From Lutjanus erythropterus (taxonomy: Eukaryota > Chordata > Actinopteri > Lutjaniformes > Lutjanidae), in NCBI GenBank assembly GCA_020091685.1, contig CM034597.1:29066388-29130387 (forward strand): a stretch of 64,000 nt of DNA, written 5' to 3'. Numbering within the stretch: position 1 is the first letter of the stretch; every line of letters starts with the position of its first letter. Positions 1-10,455 of this stretch are shown in pieces. The notes beneath the pieces are model-generated. The model saw only the letters and a program-made list of their open reading frames with translations. It had not been told where the DNA came from and did not search any database. A program made the translations under genes and the position numbers.

Positions 1-826
1 TAGAAACGGGGGTAAAGATATTATTTCTTCAGTTGTTTCAGTCATTTAAGTGTACTGAATAAAGCTGCATGTGTGTGTTGAATCCGGCAGATTGGTGTGG
101 CGACTGCAATGACCTTGGCAGAGTTTATAATGAGGGTTTCCCTCTTGCTCTCTGTGGGTAAACAAGCCTGTGGTTGAAGAGACAGAAATGCCACAAATGA
201 GCAGGAAGTCTGTTCACTAGCTCTCCAGAGCGGGGGGCTTAAATGCCTGCAGCTATCTACGGATGCTACGAGCAGCCAATTTAGCAGGAGAGGAGGAAGA
301 GAGGAGGGATGACCTCTGCCTTCATTTACTCCTTCAGAGAGATGAAGAGAGGGAGTGAGGGATCAGATGGGAGGAGGAAGAAGAAAAGGCGAGGGCTGAG
401 TAATGGGGAAGACACTTCCAATACTTCAAAGAAAGGGGAGAGACAGAGGTGGGGGGAGCAGAGAGGGAGTCTGTACATGTTCTGTTGTCAATGTGTCTTG
501 TAAACTTAGGCAGGAATGCATAATGGAGGTTTAAATGAGAGTGAACTGTCAGCTTGAAAGGCAAAAAGAAGATACAGAGGGGCAGAGAGGTCAGGGTAGA
601 GGAGAGGACAAGGAATATTGTTTCTACGAGCTGACAGGTAATGGTGAATTTTGAGATATTTTGAGGGATGATCATATAGAAATATCGGGTTGAGCCACCT
701 TTGTTTTAGTCTGGTGAGGGCCAAAGGGTTACTGTTGAATCATGGTTGTGTAACATATATAAACTTTGTAAATCTGACTGGGAGACATTGGTTAGAAGCA
801 TTAGGCTTTTTGTTTAAACTTCGAAA
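1..826. other. ELAVL4 intron, no gene seen
   Basis: By position this is deep in the first intron of the minus-strand ELAVL4 gene, whose first exons lie near 20-22 kb. A purine-rich (GA) stretch spans about 285-460, and the short open frames there reflect composition. I see no splice-flanked exon or RNA gene. Confidence 0.5.
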
Positions 827-830
827 TATA

Positions 831-1100
831 CACTCAACAAAAACAGAAACTCAATGCTTGTTTTTGCTCCATATTTTTCTTGACTTGAAGTAGAAAATCT
901 AAGGCTTATTTGATGCACGTGACAGGTTTATTTCTCCCAAATTTAGTCCACAGATTTGAGCACTTCCCCTTTGAAAAGATATTCCATCCACCCGATAAGG
1001 CATATAGAGATGCTGATTTAACAGCATAATAATTGCAGAGGTGTGTCTTGGACTGGTCACAGTAAAAGGACACTCTATAATGTGCAGGTTTATCTTGAAA
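831..1100 (+). mobile_element. Tc1-like element, 5' end fragment
   Basis: The stretch starts after a TA dinucleotide with CACTCAACAAAAACAGAAAC. It continues with the non-coding leader typical of a common fish Tc1/IS630-type transposon: a 'tgctgatt..acagcat' block, then 'ttgcagaggtgtgtcttggac', 'cacagtaaaaggacactct' and 'aatgtgcag'. The homology stops before the transposase start, so this is a terminal fragment with no coding capacity. Two more fragments of the same family lie at 1973-2127 and 6535-7165 in the opposite orientation. Confidence 0.65.
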
Positions 1101-1149
1101 AAAAGACATTTATTAGGAACTGAACTGAACTATCTGACATATACCAATT

Positions 1150-1336
1150 TTTTCCTAGGAGGCAAAAGTCGTGATCTGCCCTTCTCTACCACTGATTGGC
1201 TTACCGTGATATTTTTACTCCAGCCTGAAGCAATCGCACCTCATGCCTAAACAAACCAACCAACAAAGGCAATGAGTACTAGCCAATCAGATGAAGAGTA
1301 GGGCAGATCATGACTTTCCCCTCCTGGGAAATAAAA
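1150..1336. repeat. Fold-back (inverted-repeat) MITE-like element
   Basis: Two arms of about 53 bp (about 1150-1202 and 1281-1336) are reverse complements at roughly 80% identity, separated by a spacer of about 80 bp. Each arm contains a 'gggcagatca' block next to an 'agccaatca' block. A third diverged arm copy lies near 1494-1545. The layout suggests a small non-autonomous DNA transposon or palindromic MITE. There is no coding capacity. Confidence 0.55.
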
Positions 1337-1972
1337 TTCATATCTGTAGCCTTTTGTGAAATAGTCATAGTTCAGTAGTTTCAAGATGAAATTGCATATT
1401 TTAGAACTACGACTATTTGAAATAGAGCTACAAATGTTAATTTTTAAGGCATGAGGAGTGATTGGTGAGGGTTAGGGTAAGAGTATCAGGGTAAGCCAGT
1501 CAGATGCAGAGTAGGCAGGGCCATGACTTTGCCATCCTGGGGGGAAAAAAAAGGTTAGCTTTGGTTTTGTATCTGTAGTTCTGTGACATAGCCATAGTTG
1601 AGTATGGTTGGGCGAAGTTTTAAAAACTCTTTTTATGTTTGTGTCTAAATTAAAACATGCTTTTACTGGGAAATAAATAGTGTCATGAAATAAACAGTTT
1701 TTACTTTAGTAAATCAGGCACAAGAAGCTTTAATAATAATTTGAATAATAAATCAGTCCTTTATTTTTGGGCTATCTGTCTGACCCTTCTTATTCATCGG
1801 TTTTAAGGTGCTAAAGTTTTGGAAAAATTACTCCTTTTGGCTTTTTTCTTGCAAGTTTATTCTTTCTTTCAGTATCAAGATTTTACTCGGCAAAAGGGAA
1901 ATCTACCCGTCTCTTGTCAGGTCTTAATTTCAGACCCTGTCTGTCTGTGGTAGTGTGTGTGTGAACCAGGGT

Positions 1973-2127
1973 GGCATTTACTGTGATCAATCCAAGGCAC
2001 GTCTGTGCAAAAAAAAAAAGATGTTTCATCTCTACATTTTTTCTGAGTAGGAGAAGTCTTAGATTTTGTACTTCAACTCATGAAAAATAGAAGCAAAAAC
2101 AAAAGTGTTATATTTTTGTTGAGTATC
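1973..2127 (-). mobile_element. Tc1-like element, internally deleted terminal fragment
   Basis: In reverse orientation this matches the family at 831-1100. One block holds the 'ttgcacagacgtgccttgga' part of the leader (1973-2003). A second block (2049-2127) ends in 'acaaaagtgttatatttttg' and 'ttgttgagta', the reverse complement of the transposon terminus. The sequence between the blocks is replaced by an A-rich stretch, so only the end survives. Confidence 0.55.
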
Positions 2128-2763
2128 CAATATATTAAAGTTTTCAAGATTTTAGCTGTGTCAGGTCAACCTCATACAGGTGTGCCAAAGCCAGTGAGGT
2201 GTATCTATAACAATTCAAAGACCCAAGAGTGGACAGTGCCAGGGATAGCTACACCCCTGGGGCTAAAGTGCCAATGCTAACTACTGTTTGCAGCCACCAC
2301 ACACAGTATAGTGGACAGACATTCATCTCATCAAGAGGGCAGAGGACAACATACTGTACAGCCTGCTGTTAAATATAAAGTTGAAAAGCTACCCTGAAAA
2401 AAGAAAACGTTAGGCAGAGGTGAAACATCAAAAGCATTTTTCACCAATTCTGCAAAGCCGTCATTTTCATACTATGTCAGAGGGGAAGGGAATGGCGTGT
2501 CGCAGCAGGCAGACAGTGCAGTGTTATCATCGTAGCATGTACAAATGTGGTGATAAAAATGTAAGAAGCAGCAAGCAGATGTATATGAGTCTCCATTTCA
2601 ACAGCCAACGTATAGTGCAAGAGAGCATAATGTCGGCAAAAAGGAATATTACATTTCTCAGAAGTGCGTTTAAGTCTCTGCATCCCATTTTCAAAACACT
2701 ACTCAGTGCTCAATATTCAATGCTCAACCATTCGATAAAACAAACACAGTCTCAGGCGTAACG

Positions 2764-2770
2764 CACTCAC

Positions 2771-2809
<39 letters not shown>
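2764..2809. repeat. (CA)n microsatellite
   Basis: A nearly pure CA dinucleotide array of about 45 bp. The short flank before it has one GC interruption. Confidence 0.95.
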
Positions 2810-2811
<2 letters not shown>

Positions 2812-5800
2812 TTCATCTTTCTTCATATTCTCGCTGTCCTCGCGTTTATCACATGAACACACACATGTGCGTCTTCTGATAAAATCTCAAATAACACTGG
2901 AATAAGGGTGCAATGCAATTACATTCACCAACCATTGAGATGAAAAACCGCTCATGGATACATTTTCAATTATTCAGGGAATACATTTCAGTTGGTGCTC
3001 AGATGCTGGGAAAACTTATTATATAATCAATACACTCTATAACGCCATTAATATTTGATGCCACAAAAGTGCTTCCTGTCTCCTTGGGCTCCCGGCCAAT
3101 GGTGTCTGGGTACTGCAGTCAAATAGGACGAGCCTTATCTGCCTACAGCAAGGAAGAGGAGTAAACATTTGTTTTCCTCTAACAGTCAAAAATGCCAAAG
3201 GCAACTTTCTTTTGGATTTACTGTATATGAATAAATTTTTTCCAAATCTTTCTTCCACAATTTGCACTAAGATGATCTGTCTCTTTTAGATGACCAAAGA
3301 GTTTCTGCCTTCCTTTTCCCGTCCTTTTCACCTTCGTCACTCCTCCTCTGCTGCTTTTACACCATAAAACCACTACTTTATATTGCTGGCCTGGTGCAAG
3401 CTTCCCTCCCCCTTCTTTTACAGAGCTTAGACAATCAATTTACCCTGACTTGGCCAGGATAGATGGAGGCTGTAGAGACTGCGGAGTAGACAGTATGCTG
3501 CAGGATCTCTCCACTGATAGACACACTGCCTGGCAGCTACAAAATGGAGCCAGCATGCAACCATCTGACTTGTTAGACTTTGCCTCACCATCTTGCTTCA
3601 GATATGATTTGTGATTTCCTTATGTCTTATGCATCTCATTTTGTTCTATCTGAACATTATTTAGCTTGTTAAAATGAGAAAATAGGATGATATAAAAACA
3701 TCTGACAGAAAACACCTTATTCTAATTTATTTTCAGATGCAGACATAAAAGTTAGTCAATGAGACGAGTGTTAGTCGACCAAGCTCCCTTTGGTTGGTTC
3801 GTCACAGAAAAAAAAGCCCCTCAAACTCCATTCAGGAGCTGCAGCTTATCTTTACAGATGTGATGAAAGGAAGTCAGGAACATGCCATCTGAGCCACACG
3901 AAATACAAGAAGTCAGTATTTCTGAAAATCAGTCTGATCTGATCAGTTTTGAGTTGAAGCGAAGAGCTAATTTATTGTCCAGCTCATCTTTGGTGATAGC
4001 CAGAGTTAAGTTGATGGTAGTTTCACTATACCAGACAGTAAGAGATCTCTCCACCTACTGATCGTTTGGGGATGTCTAAATGCAAAATAGTTGCTTAAAT
4101 GGCGGCAAGAATGGGCTCTAACAAACCTACACCCCTTACATTTTTTTTCAAGAACACGCCATACCAGACACGACGGTCTCTCCCTGTTCTCCTCAGTGGT
4201 GTGCACATGACTTCTGCATGTCATCGCCCCAATATGAGGAGCCATCCTAAACACTTTGAATTGTTTTTGCAATGCGGGTTTTATTTAAACTCTCTACTTG
4301 TTTCCACCCAGTTTCAGCAACAAATGCTGGCAGATTGTCCTCAGTCTCAAGTGAAGTGTTTAGAGACTCATGATGGAAATGGGGCAGGATGAAGTTACAA
4401 TATGTTGAAATTAATTAAAATATTCAATCTCCTTACTGGTTGTTACGACACATTCAAAATCATTAACGCTTTTTCTGTTAAGCATTATCGTTAAACAAGT
4501 GACTCGCTTTGTGTGTGTGCTTGTAAAATTTATTTTAAAGGCTCATTATTATGATTTTGTATTTTCTCTGTAGTGTAGCATTCTTTGTCAGCATTGGAAC
4601 GCTTTTCTGTTCCAAAGTTTTAGATTTAAAAAGCAATAATATTTAACATTTCCACATTAAAATGTCTAAAAATGCTCAATATGTTAGATATTTGCTATAT
4701 CCCAGATGTTTCCAACACAGAGAAATCTGTAATTTACTCAAGGCAATGCAGCGTTTCCGGTTAGCCACTGATAGCTAGTTGCTAGTTGCTGTAATTGCCG
4801 GGAAAACATGGGATACATCAGATTTGTTACTCTGCTTCACAATATCATCAAACTACATCTTTTGTTATCGTTTTTTTTTACCCCCAACAGCAGAATTTAC
4901 ATATTGTGCATTCAAATTAATATCACAGACATGCAAAGACTAGCTGACTAATGGCTGAAACTAGCAACTACTTGGGAAATGTTTGGTCGAGGCGGCCCTA
5001 TTTAACACACATATACATCAAAATATTCTGACAATTTGTTCCATGTGTCCCCTTTTTGCTACCATAAAGCAGCCCCACCTGATCCTGCTAAACTCACACT
5101 GAGACTCCCTCTCAGTCCCCCAAAGTGATACTGAATTGGAGTTAGTGATACTGAATTGGAGTTCCTATCAAACTGACTGAGACACAAAGAGATTAATACG
5201 ACTTTACTATCTCAGCTTCTCGGCCAGTCAAGTTCCCTGTAATGCTCTCTGCGCTATTGATTTTTATTTTTCTCTCTCCTCTCCCTTTCTTCCTGGCCGT
5301 CTCTCCCTCGCCATCTCTCCACCTCCACCAGCATCTGCCGAGCTCTGAAATGTCCTGCAGGTCAGACGGATGCTGGGCCGGATCAATCAGGGAAAGTAAT
5401 CTGGGACGCCTCATGCACGCAAGCACACACACACAAAGACACAGACACATCACAGATACTCACGACACACACCCCTCCTCTGTTGCACTCTGGCCTGCCT
5501 GCCTCCACTCTCATCGATCTGCATCTACTTTACCAAATGGATTCTTCTCTTCTTCTTTCCTCCTCCACCTCTTTTCTCTCTGTGTGACTCAGAATAATAA
5601 ATGTTCCAGACCGAGTGCAAGACGTGTACGTAAGCAATTTTTCATTTAACTTTGGCTTGACTCCCCCCCTTTCTTCTTTCTCTTTTGTGATGTTTCAGTC
5701 TTTCAGCGAGATCGATGCAGTTTTCCCACACACTCCCTCACAGCCCCCGGGTAATCGGCACACACTTGCGTAAGGTCAGAGGTCGGGAGATGACAGGATT

Positions 5801-6152
5801 CGGCCTGTTGCAGAGGGATATGTCAGACAGGATTTAAGTAATGATCCCAAAATTTATATTTCACAGACAATTAGAGGATGAATCTTGGCAAAGATTATCC
5901 TTTAAACTGTTAAATATCTGATGTATTGTTCAGTTTCACTTGTTTCTGAAGGCTGGCAGCGTCTGGCACAACAAAGGTTTTCCCACATTTTGCATTTAAA
6001 TGCTCATAACTGAAGTGATGTAACTTGCTCTACTCTATTCAGATTTACTTGGCTATTATTATTATTGTTATTTCATCTGAAAACTTTTCTCAAAAGCTAT
6101 TTTGTGATGCATTGTGAGGCAGTGAAAAGAAAACATCATTCAAGGACAATGA
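2810..6152. other. ELAVL4 intron, no gene seen
   Basis: This is intron sequence with no recognisable exon. About 4936-5002 resembles 7197-7268 and is probably a degraded DNA-transposon end. A perfect 20-bp tandem duplication is at 5124-5163. The stretch 5240-5560 is C/T-rich and gives a long open frame, but there is no codon bias or splice context, so I do not call it coding. Confidence 0.45.
5124..5163. repeat. Perfect 20-bp tandem duplication
   Basis: The unit AGTGATACTGAATTGGAGTT occurs twice with no spacer (5124-5143 and 5144-5163) and no mismatch. A perfect duplication of this size in non-coding DNA indicates a recent replication slip or an assembly duplication. Confidence 0.9.
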
Positions 6153-6287
6153 CTGAGGACCAGCGTTTTTATAGTCTTGTATTTTTCATGATTTTTATGT
6201 TTTGTTTCATTTTTTTTTTTGTGTTTTCAATTCAGTTAAGTTTCAGTTAGTTTCCAAAGTGAGTTTACCTTCTTTGTTTTCCAGTTT

Positions 6288-6393
6288 AGTTTTTATCAGT
6301 TTCAGTATTAGTTGTAGTGTATTTCCACCTGTTTCGGTTTAGTTTTTTTTATCAGTTTCGATATTAGTTTTAGTGTGTTTCCACCTGTTTCAG
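6288..6393. repeat. Two-copy tandem repeat of about 53 bp inside the hAT-like element
   Basis: The unit containing 'atcagtttcagtattagt' and 'tttccacctgtttc' appears twice in tandem (about 6288-6340 and 6341-6393) with a few substitutions. Confidence 0.75.
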
Positions 6394-6534
6394 GTGGAAC
6401 CATTGTAATCCAGGGTGCGTCATCAACAGAGCATGGTACACAGCACACACAATAACCAGAACAATGTAACACACCCACTTCAGTTCTCACTTCAGGTCAA
6501 GGAAAACCTGCTTTTTTTTCTTTTGCACAGTTTC

Positions 6535-7165
6535 AAGTGTCCTTTTATTGTGATCAGTTCAAGGCACACTTGTGCAATAATCATACTGTTTATAATCAGC
6601 ATCTCTCTACGCTCCATCTGTCAGGTAGATGGAGTATCTTGGCATGGGAGAAACGCTCACTAATGTAGATTTTAACAAATTTGTGAACAAAATTTCAGGG
6701 TTCAACTTTTATTTATTTGCTTTTTTTTCACTTGCACAGTCAGGCAGTTGGATCAGAAATCACTGTTTACTTGTCCCTGTACAAAGTGGCTTATTTATTA
6801 GCAGTTATCAAATAACAACAAATACTAAAGTTAATTGTTAAGTTTAATCTACGGCTGTAATGTCTGTAAATAGTGAAAAATGTCCATCCCGGTTTTTCAA
6901 AGTCCAATGTGATGTCTTTAAATGATATTCAATTTAATTTGATAAACAATGAAATGTGGGAAATCTCCACATTTGATGGGCTGAACAGCATTTTCCGTCA
7001 TTTTCAATGAAAAAACACTTTAACAATAAATCTAATATGAAAGAAGTTTTATAGTTTATTTTTTTAGCACTTGCCCTTTCGAGGTAAGTGAGATGCCAGA
7101 CATGCTAGATTCTTTAATTGAATTCATGAAAAACTGGGGGCAAAAACAAAAGTGTTAAAATATAT
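6535..7165 (-). mobile_element. Tc1-like fragment nested in the hAT-like element
   Basis: In reverse orientation, 6535-6735 matches the Tc1-like leader: 'cttttattgtgatcag', 'aaggcacacttgtgcaataa', 'aatcagcatct', and 'gagaaacgctcact'. The distal end of the same leader resumes at about 7095-7165 with 'gcaaaaacaaaagtgtt'. The middle is diverged or replaced. No transposase frame remains. Confidence 0.55.
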
Positions 7166-7602
7166 TTTAAGAATTAAATTCAATCATAAATGTGCAACAA
7201 CTAGTTGACTGTTGGTTTGAACTAATGACTAAAAGTCAACGAGGAAAATCTTTGGTTGAGGACACCTCATTTATAAGACATTTTTGGTTTCAGCTGGGTA
7301 CCAACTTTTAGGTATTAAACCAATTTATTTTTGGTGGAAAAGGCTTAAAAAGGTTCAAAATGCATGTGAATCAGAACAGAACTCAATACATGTTGGTGGA
7401 GAAGGGTTATATGTAAAAGCAACTGACTCACTGTCATGTAGGAATCCCAGGCTCATTAAATATACACCAATGTCATCTCACCAATTTCAATCTCATGCTT
7501 GTTGTGTTGACAAATTTTAGTTTTTATTTTATTTGAGTCAACTGAAATGATTGATTAAAAATTAATTTAGTTTTAGTTAACTATAATAACCTTGCTGAGG
7601 AC

Positions 7603-8519
7603 CTGCAGTGCTCCATACATATGCAGTCATGTTCTCTCACACACATACACACACACACACACACACCCCAGTCTCCTTTGCTGAGCCAAACTGTAGGCGG
7701 AACTGGAGCCATTTGTCCACTGGCTGAATCCCAACTCTGCACCAACGCATGCAGAAAATTGGTGAGCATCTTGACTCTGGAGATGACACTTCAATTTGTG
7801 CAGCTCCAGTGACTGGTGCTCTGCAGTTCCTCCCTTGTGGGGGTGTGAGATCAGCTGGACACCTGCCTAGCTGTTTGGCTGAAGCCTGGAGCACAGGGAC
7901 TGGGCCTTGGAATTGAAGGCCTGGCCTCGCCTGTCAGCCCAAGTCCCTGTCCCTCAGCCCTAGCCCTAGCCTGGCCTCTCAGGTCCTCATCACAGTTCCC
8001 CTAGTTTCACTCCTGTGCCAGAACAGTCCCTCGCTCGATGCCCCTGACCCCTATTTCTCTATCCAATCCTCAGCTGCAAGTCAGTGCAGCCGCAGCACCA
8101 TCATCCCAACAGCAGTCTTTCCTTCCCTTGAACAACATCAAATCCTCATCAACAGCTTGCCAGCCTTTGCTCCAGTTCTCGCTGCTGCAGCCAGCATCTC
8201 TGCTCCCCAGCTCAGTCAAATCAGCAAGATGTCTCCGCCGTGCATCGCTGTCTGTCCTGCTGTAATCCCTGGGTGTGACGGATGGGAGTGATCACTGTCA
8301 AGGCCCTCAGCTAGGACATTTTGGTGGATTAAAGAGGCTAAATCATCGTCTCATCCCCTACATGGGATTCTATCCTTAATTAAATGTCATTAATGTGGTT
8401 AAAGGTTTTAGTGGAGATGATATCTATCTAACATGTAGGGCCTATTCAGTGAGTATTAACACTAAGCACAAAAGAGATGGTGAAAAAGAGAAAGGGGTAA
8501 AAACAATGCAGGAGAAACA
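7603..8519. other. GC-richer intron island, function unknown
   Basis: The right flank of the hAT-like element holds a (CA)n run (7637-7667) and a GC-richer stretch at about 7680-8280. Within it, 8038-8265 is open on the plus strand for 76 codons and is rich in Ser, Gln, Leu and Ala. An acceptor-like 'tctctatccaatcctcag' precedes codons reading LQVSAAAAPSSQQQSFLP. There is no donor and no match to a family I recognise. It could be a conserved non-coding element, an untranslated exon or chance. Confidence 0.25.
7637..7667. repeat. (CA)n microsatellite
   Basis: A CA array of about 30 bp with one TA interruption. Confidence 0.9.
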
Positions 8520-8527
8520 GGAAGACC

Positions 8528-8879
8528 TAGAGCTACAACAATTATTTGATTGAAAGAAAATTAGTTACCAACTATTTTGACAATCAATTAATAATTTCTG
8601 TCATTTTTCAAGCAAAAACTATTTCCCCCAAAATTTGCTGGTTGCAGATTCTTAAATGTGAGGATTTACTGCTTTTTTTTGTCATTTCTGATGGTACATT
8701 AAGAGTCTTTGGGTTTTGGACTGTTGGTTGGACAAAAAAGCCATTTGAAGATGTCACTTCGGGCTCTGAGTATATTTCACTATTTACTTGACTTTTCATA
8801 GACTAAACGATTGATCTTGAAAATTACCAGTATATTAATCTATATCCAGTCAGTAGGAAAATCATTAGATGTAGTCCTA
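8528..8879. mobile_element. hAT-like element, '(T)AATCGATTAAT' fish family, copy 1
   Basis: The element starts TAGAGCTACAACAATTA and ends with the approximate reverse complement ('atcattagatgtagtccta'). Its interior carries the signature blocks of this family: 'ggatttactgctttt', 'gggttttggactgttggttgg' and 'gatgtcact'. The flanking 8-mers GGAAGACC and GGAAGGAC match at 6 of 8 positions, consistent with a decayed hAT target-site duplication. It is non-coding and non-autonomous. Confidence 0.65.
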
Positions 8880-8887
8880 GGAAGGAC

Positions 8888-9609
8888 ACTGTCCGCCTAC
8901 AGAAGGCCGACATCACGCCTGTCATTTAACATGACATAAAAGGTTGATCCTTCCCAATAGGGCCCATCCTTTTTTTCTCTGCGTCTTCCTTTTTCATAAC
9001 ACTAAAATCACATTTGCCATGACTATGTTATGATCTAACCTGGTTACTTGTACCCACTGTGACTGTTCTCTGAATAAGTATAAGTGACAGTGCAACAGAG
9101 TCTACAAAACCTGCACTCCCCTGGATTGCATTTCAGGGAGTAGCTTGTGTTTCCATGCAGTGCTCATTTCTGTGCTGAGCTGAAGTTGCTTTTAGCTGGG
9201 CTGCCTGGGACAGAGGATAGAGGACGCAGAAACAGACAGTGAGGCAGGGAGAGCAGGCAGGCTGATCCATCTGAGTCAGCACCATGTGTCATGAGCGAGG
9301 ACACCACCTCCACAAGTAGCTGGCAGGTGAATGCGGCCACGCACCTGTGCAGGCAGCCAGCCATTTTAGTGAATCTGCCTTCTATCTTTAGCAAAATGCA
9401 CTGAAATACACCAGCGTGTACATAAACAAACACATGCAAACATGCACAAATGCACACAGATTCACTCAACTACCAAGCTATACAGAGTTCCTGTGCCCAC
9501 CTGCATGTTTCAGGTCAGAAATAAGCAATTCAGCAGTGTCATGGTATTGCAACCAACTAGAAAATAACTGTACATCCCTCACTTGCTCAAGCATATAGTC
9601 ATGCTTGTT
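8888..9609. other. ELAVL4 intron, no gene seen
   Basis: Unique-looking intron sequence. A short GC-richer block at about 9180-9370 contains 'gtcagcaccatgtg', which resembles one half of an RE1/NRSF site but lacks a convincing second half. No exon was identified. Confidence 0.35.
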
Positions 9610-9617
9610 GTGTGTAT

Positions 9618-10447
9618 TAGGGCCCAACGGATACTGGATTTTTGGGGGTGATACTAGTGGTGGAACAATACATACATACATACATCCAATACAATTGATG
9701 CAAAAGTAAAAATATTGATTTATATTGTTACACCTGTATTTTTAAATTCCTATGGCACATCTGTGTCACAAATGGAAGAGTTCAGTCATAAAATTGTTAT
9801 TAGTTGTCATTTAAATTTAGTTGCTTTTAACATAAACGTAACACAATGTGTGAAATGGACATATGATATTGTCTGATATCAGTCACAGGCCCCTTAACTG
9901 CAACAAATCAGAGCTGTACTGTGGCAGACTTTCTGACAGCAGCAAATATTGCATCATTGTTCAAAGAAAGAATACTGATTTACACCCCTGCCAAATAAGG
10001 ATATTAGACAGTAAAAAAAAAGTCTGACATCAATATATATGCCAATATTCTTTATGCAGAATATAACAATGATCCCTCAAAACACTTGTGACAAAGATAT
10101 GTAATGGAGGGAGGATATTTTTATAGTTTAACGACAAACTTTATTGTTCAAAATTATATTGAGGCACTAAAACGGTAAACTTTCGCCAGTATTTTTAGTA
10201 ATTATGAATAACTACAGGCAAAATAAAAAAAAATTCAAACAGAGCAAAGTATACGTACGTATATATTTAAACCTGGAATAAGACTGATCAAATATACACA
10301 GAATGCTGCCTATAAAGCTAACAAATAAAGACTGTCCTATTAAAAAAAGGCAACATATATTCAACATATATTCTGATACCGATATATCTGTGATAAGCCA
10401 ATGTTGGGCTGATAATACCAGTTGACCGATATATCAGTTGAGCTCTA
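9618..10447. mobile_element. hAT-like element with 7/8 TSD (gatatatcgg family)
   Basis: The element begins TAGGGCCCAACGGATACTGG and the reverse complement of its end reads TAGAGCTCAACTGATATATC. The flanking 8-mers are GTGTGTAT (9610-9617) and GTGTATAT (10448-10455), matching at 7 of 8. It is 830 bp long with AT-rich non-coding contents and a small (ATAC)n run near 9666-9685. A shorter relative is at 49778-50173. A diverged relative of its interior is at about 52080-52330. Confidence 0.7.
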
Positions 10448-10455
10448 GTGTATAT

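Larger units (their letters stand above)
6161..7594. mobile_element. hAT-like non-autonomous transposon with perfect 8-bp TSD
   Basis: The element begins CAGCGTTTTTATAGT. The reverse complement of its end reads CAAGGTTATTATAGT, so it has imperfect terminal inverted repeats of about 15 bp starting with CA. It is flanked by the perfect 8-bp direct repeat CTGAGGAC (6153-6160 and 7595-7602), the target-site length of hAT elements. It is about 1.4 kb long and has no transposase frame. It contains a tandem duplication (6288-6393) and a nested Tc1-like fragment, so it inserted before the Tc1-like copy did. Confidence 0.7.

Noticed and set aside
5242-5649. 135-codon plus-strand open frame
   Set aside because: Produced by a C/T-rich tract followed by CA repeats; composition explains it.
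9272-9300. Possible RE1/NRSF silencer in the ELAVL4 intron
   Set aside because: Only the TCAGCACC half matches; the second half-site is poor.
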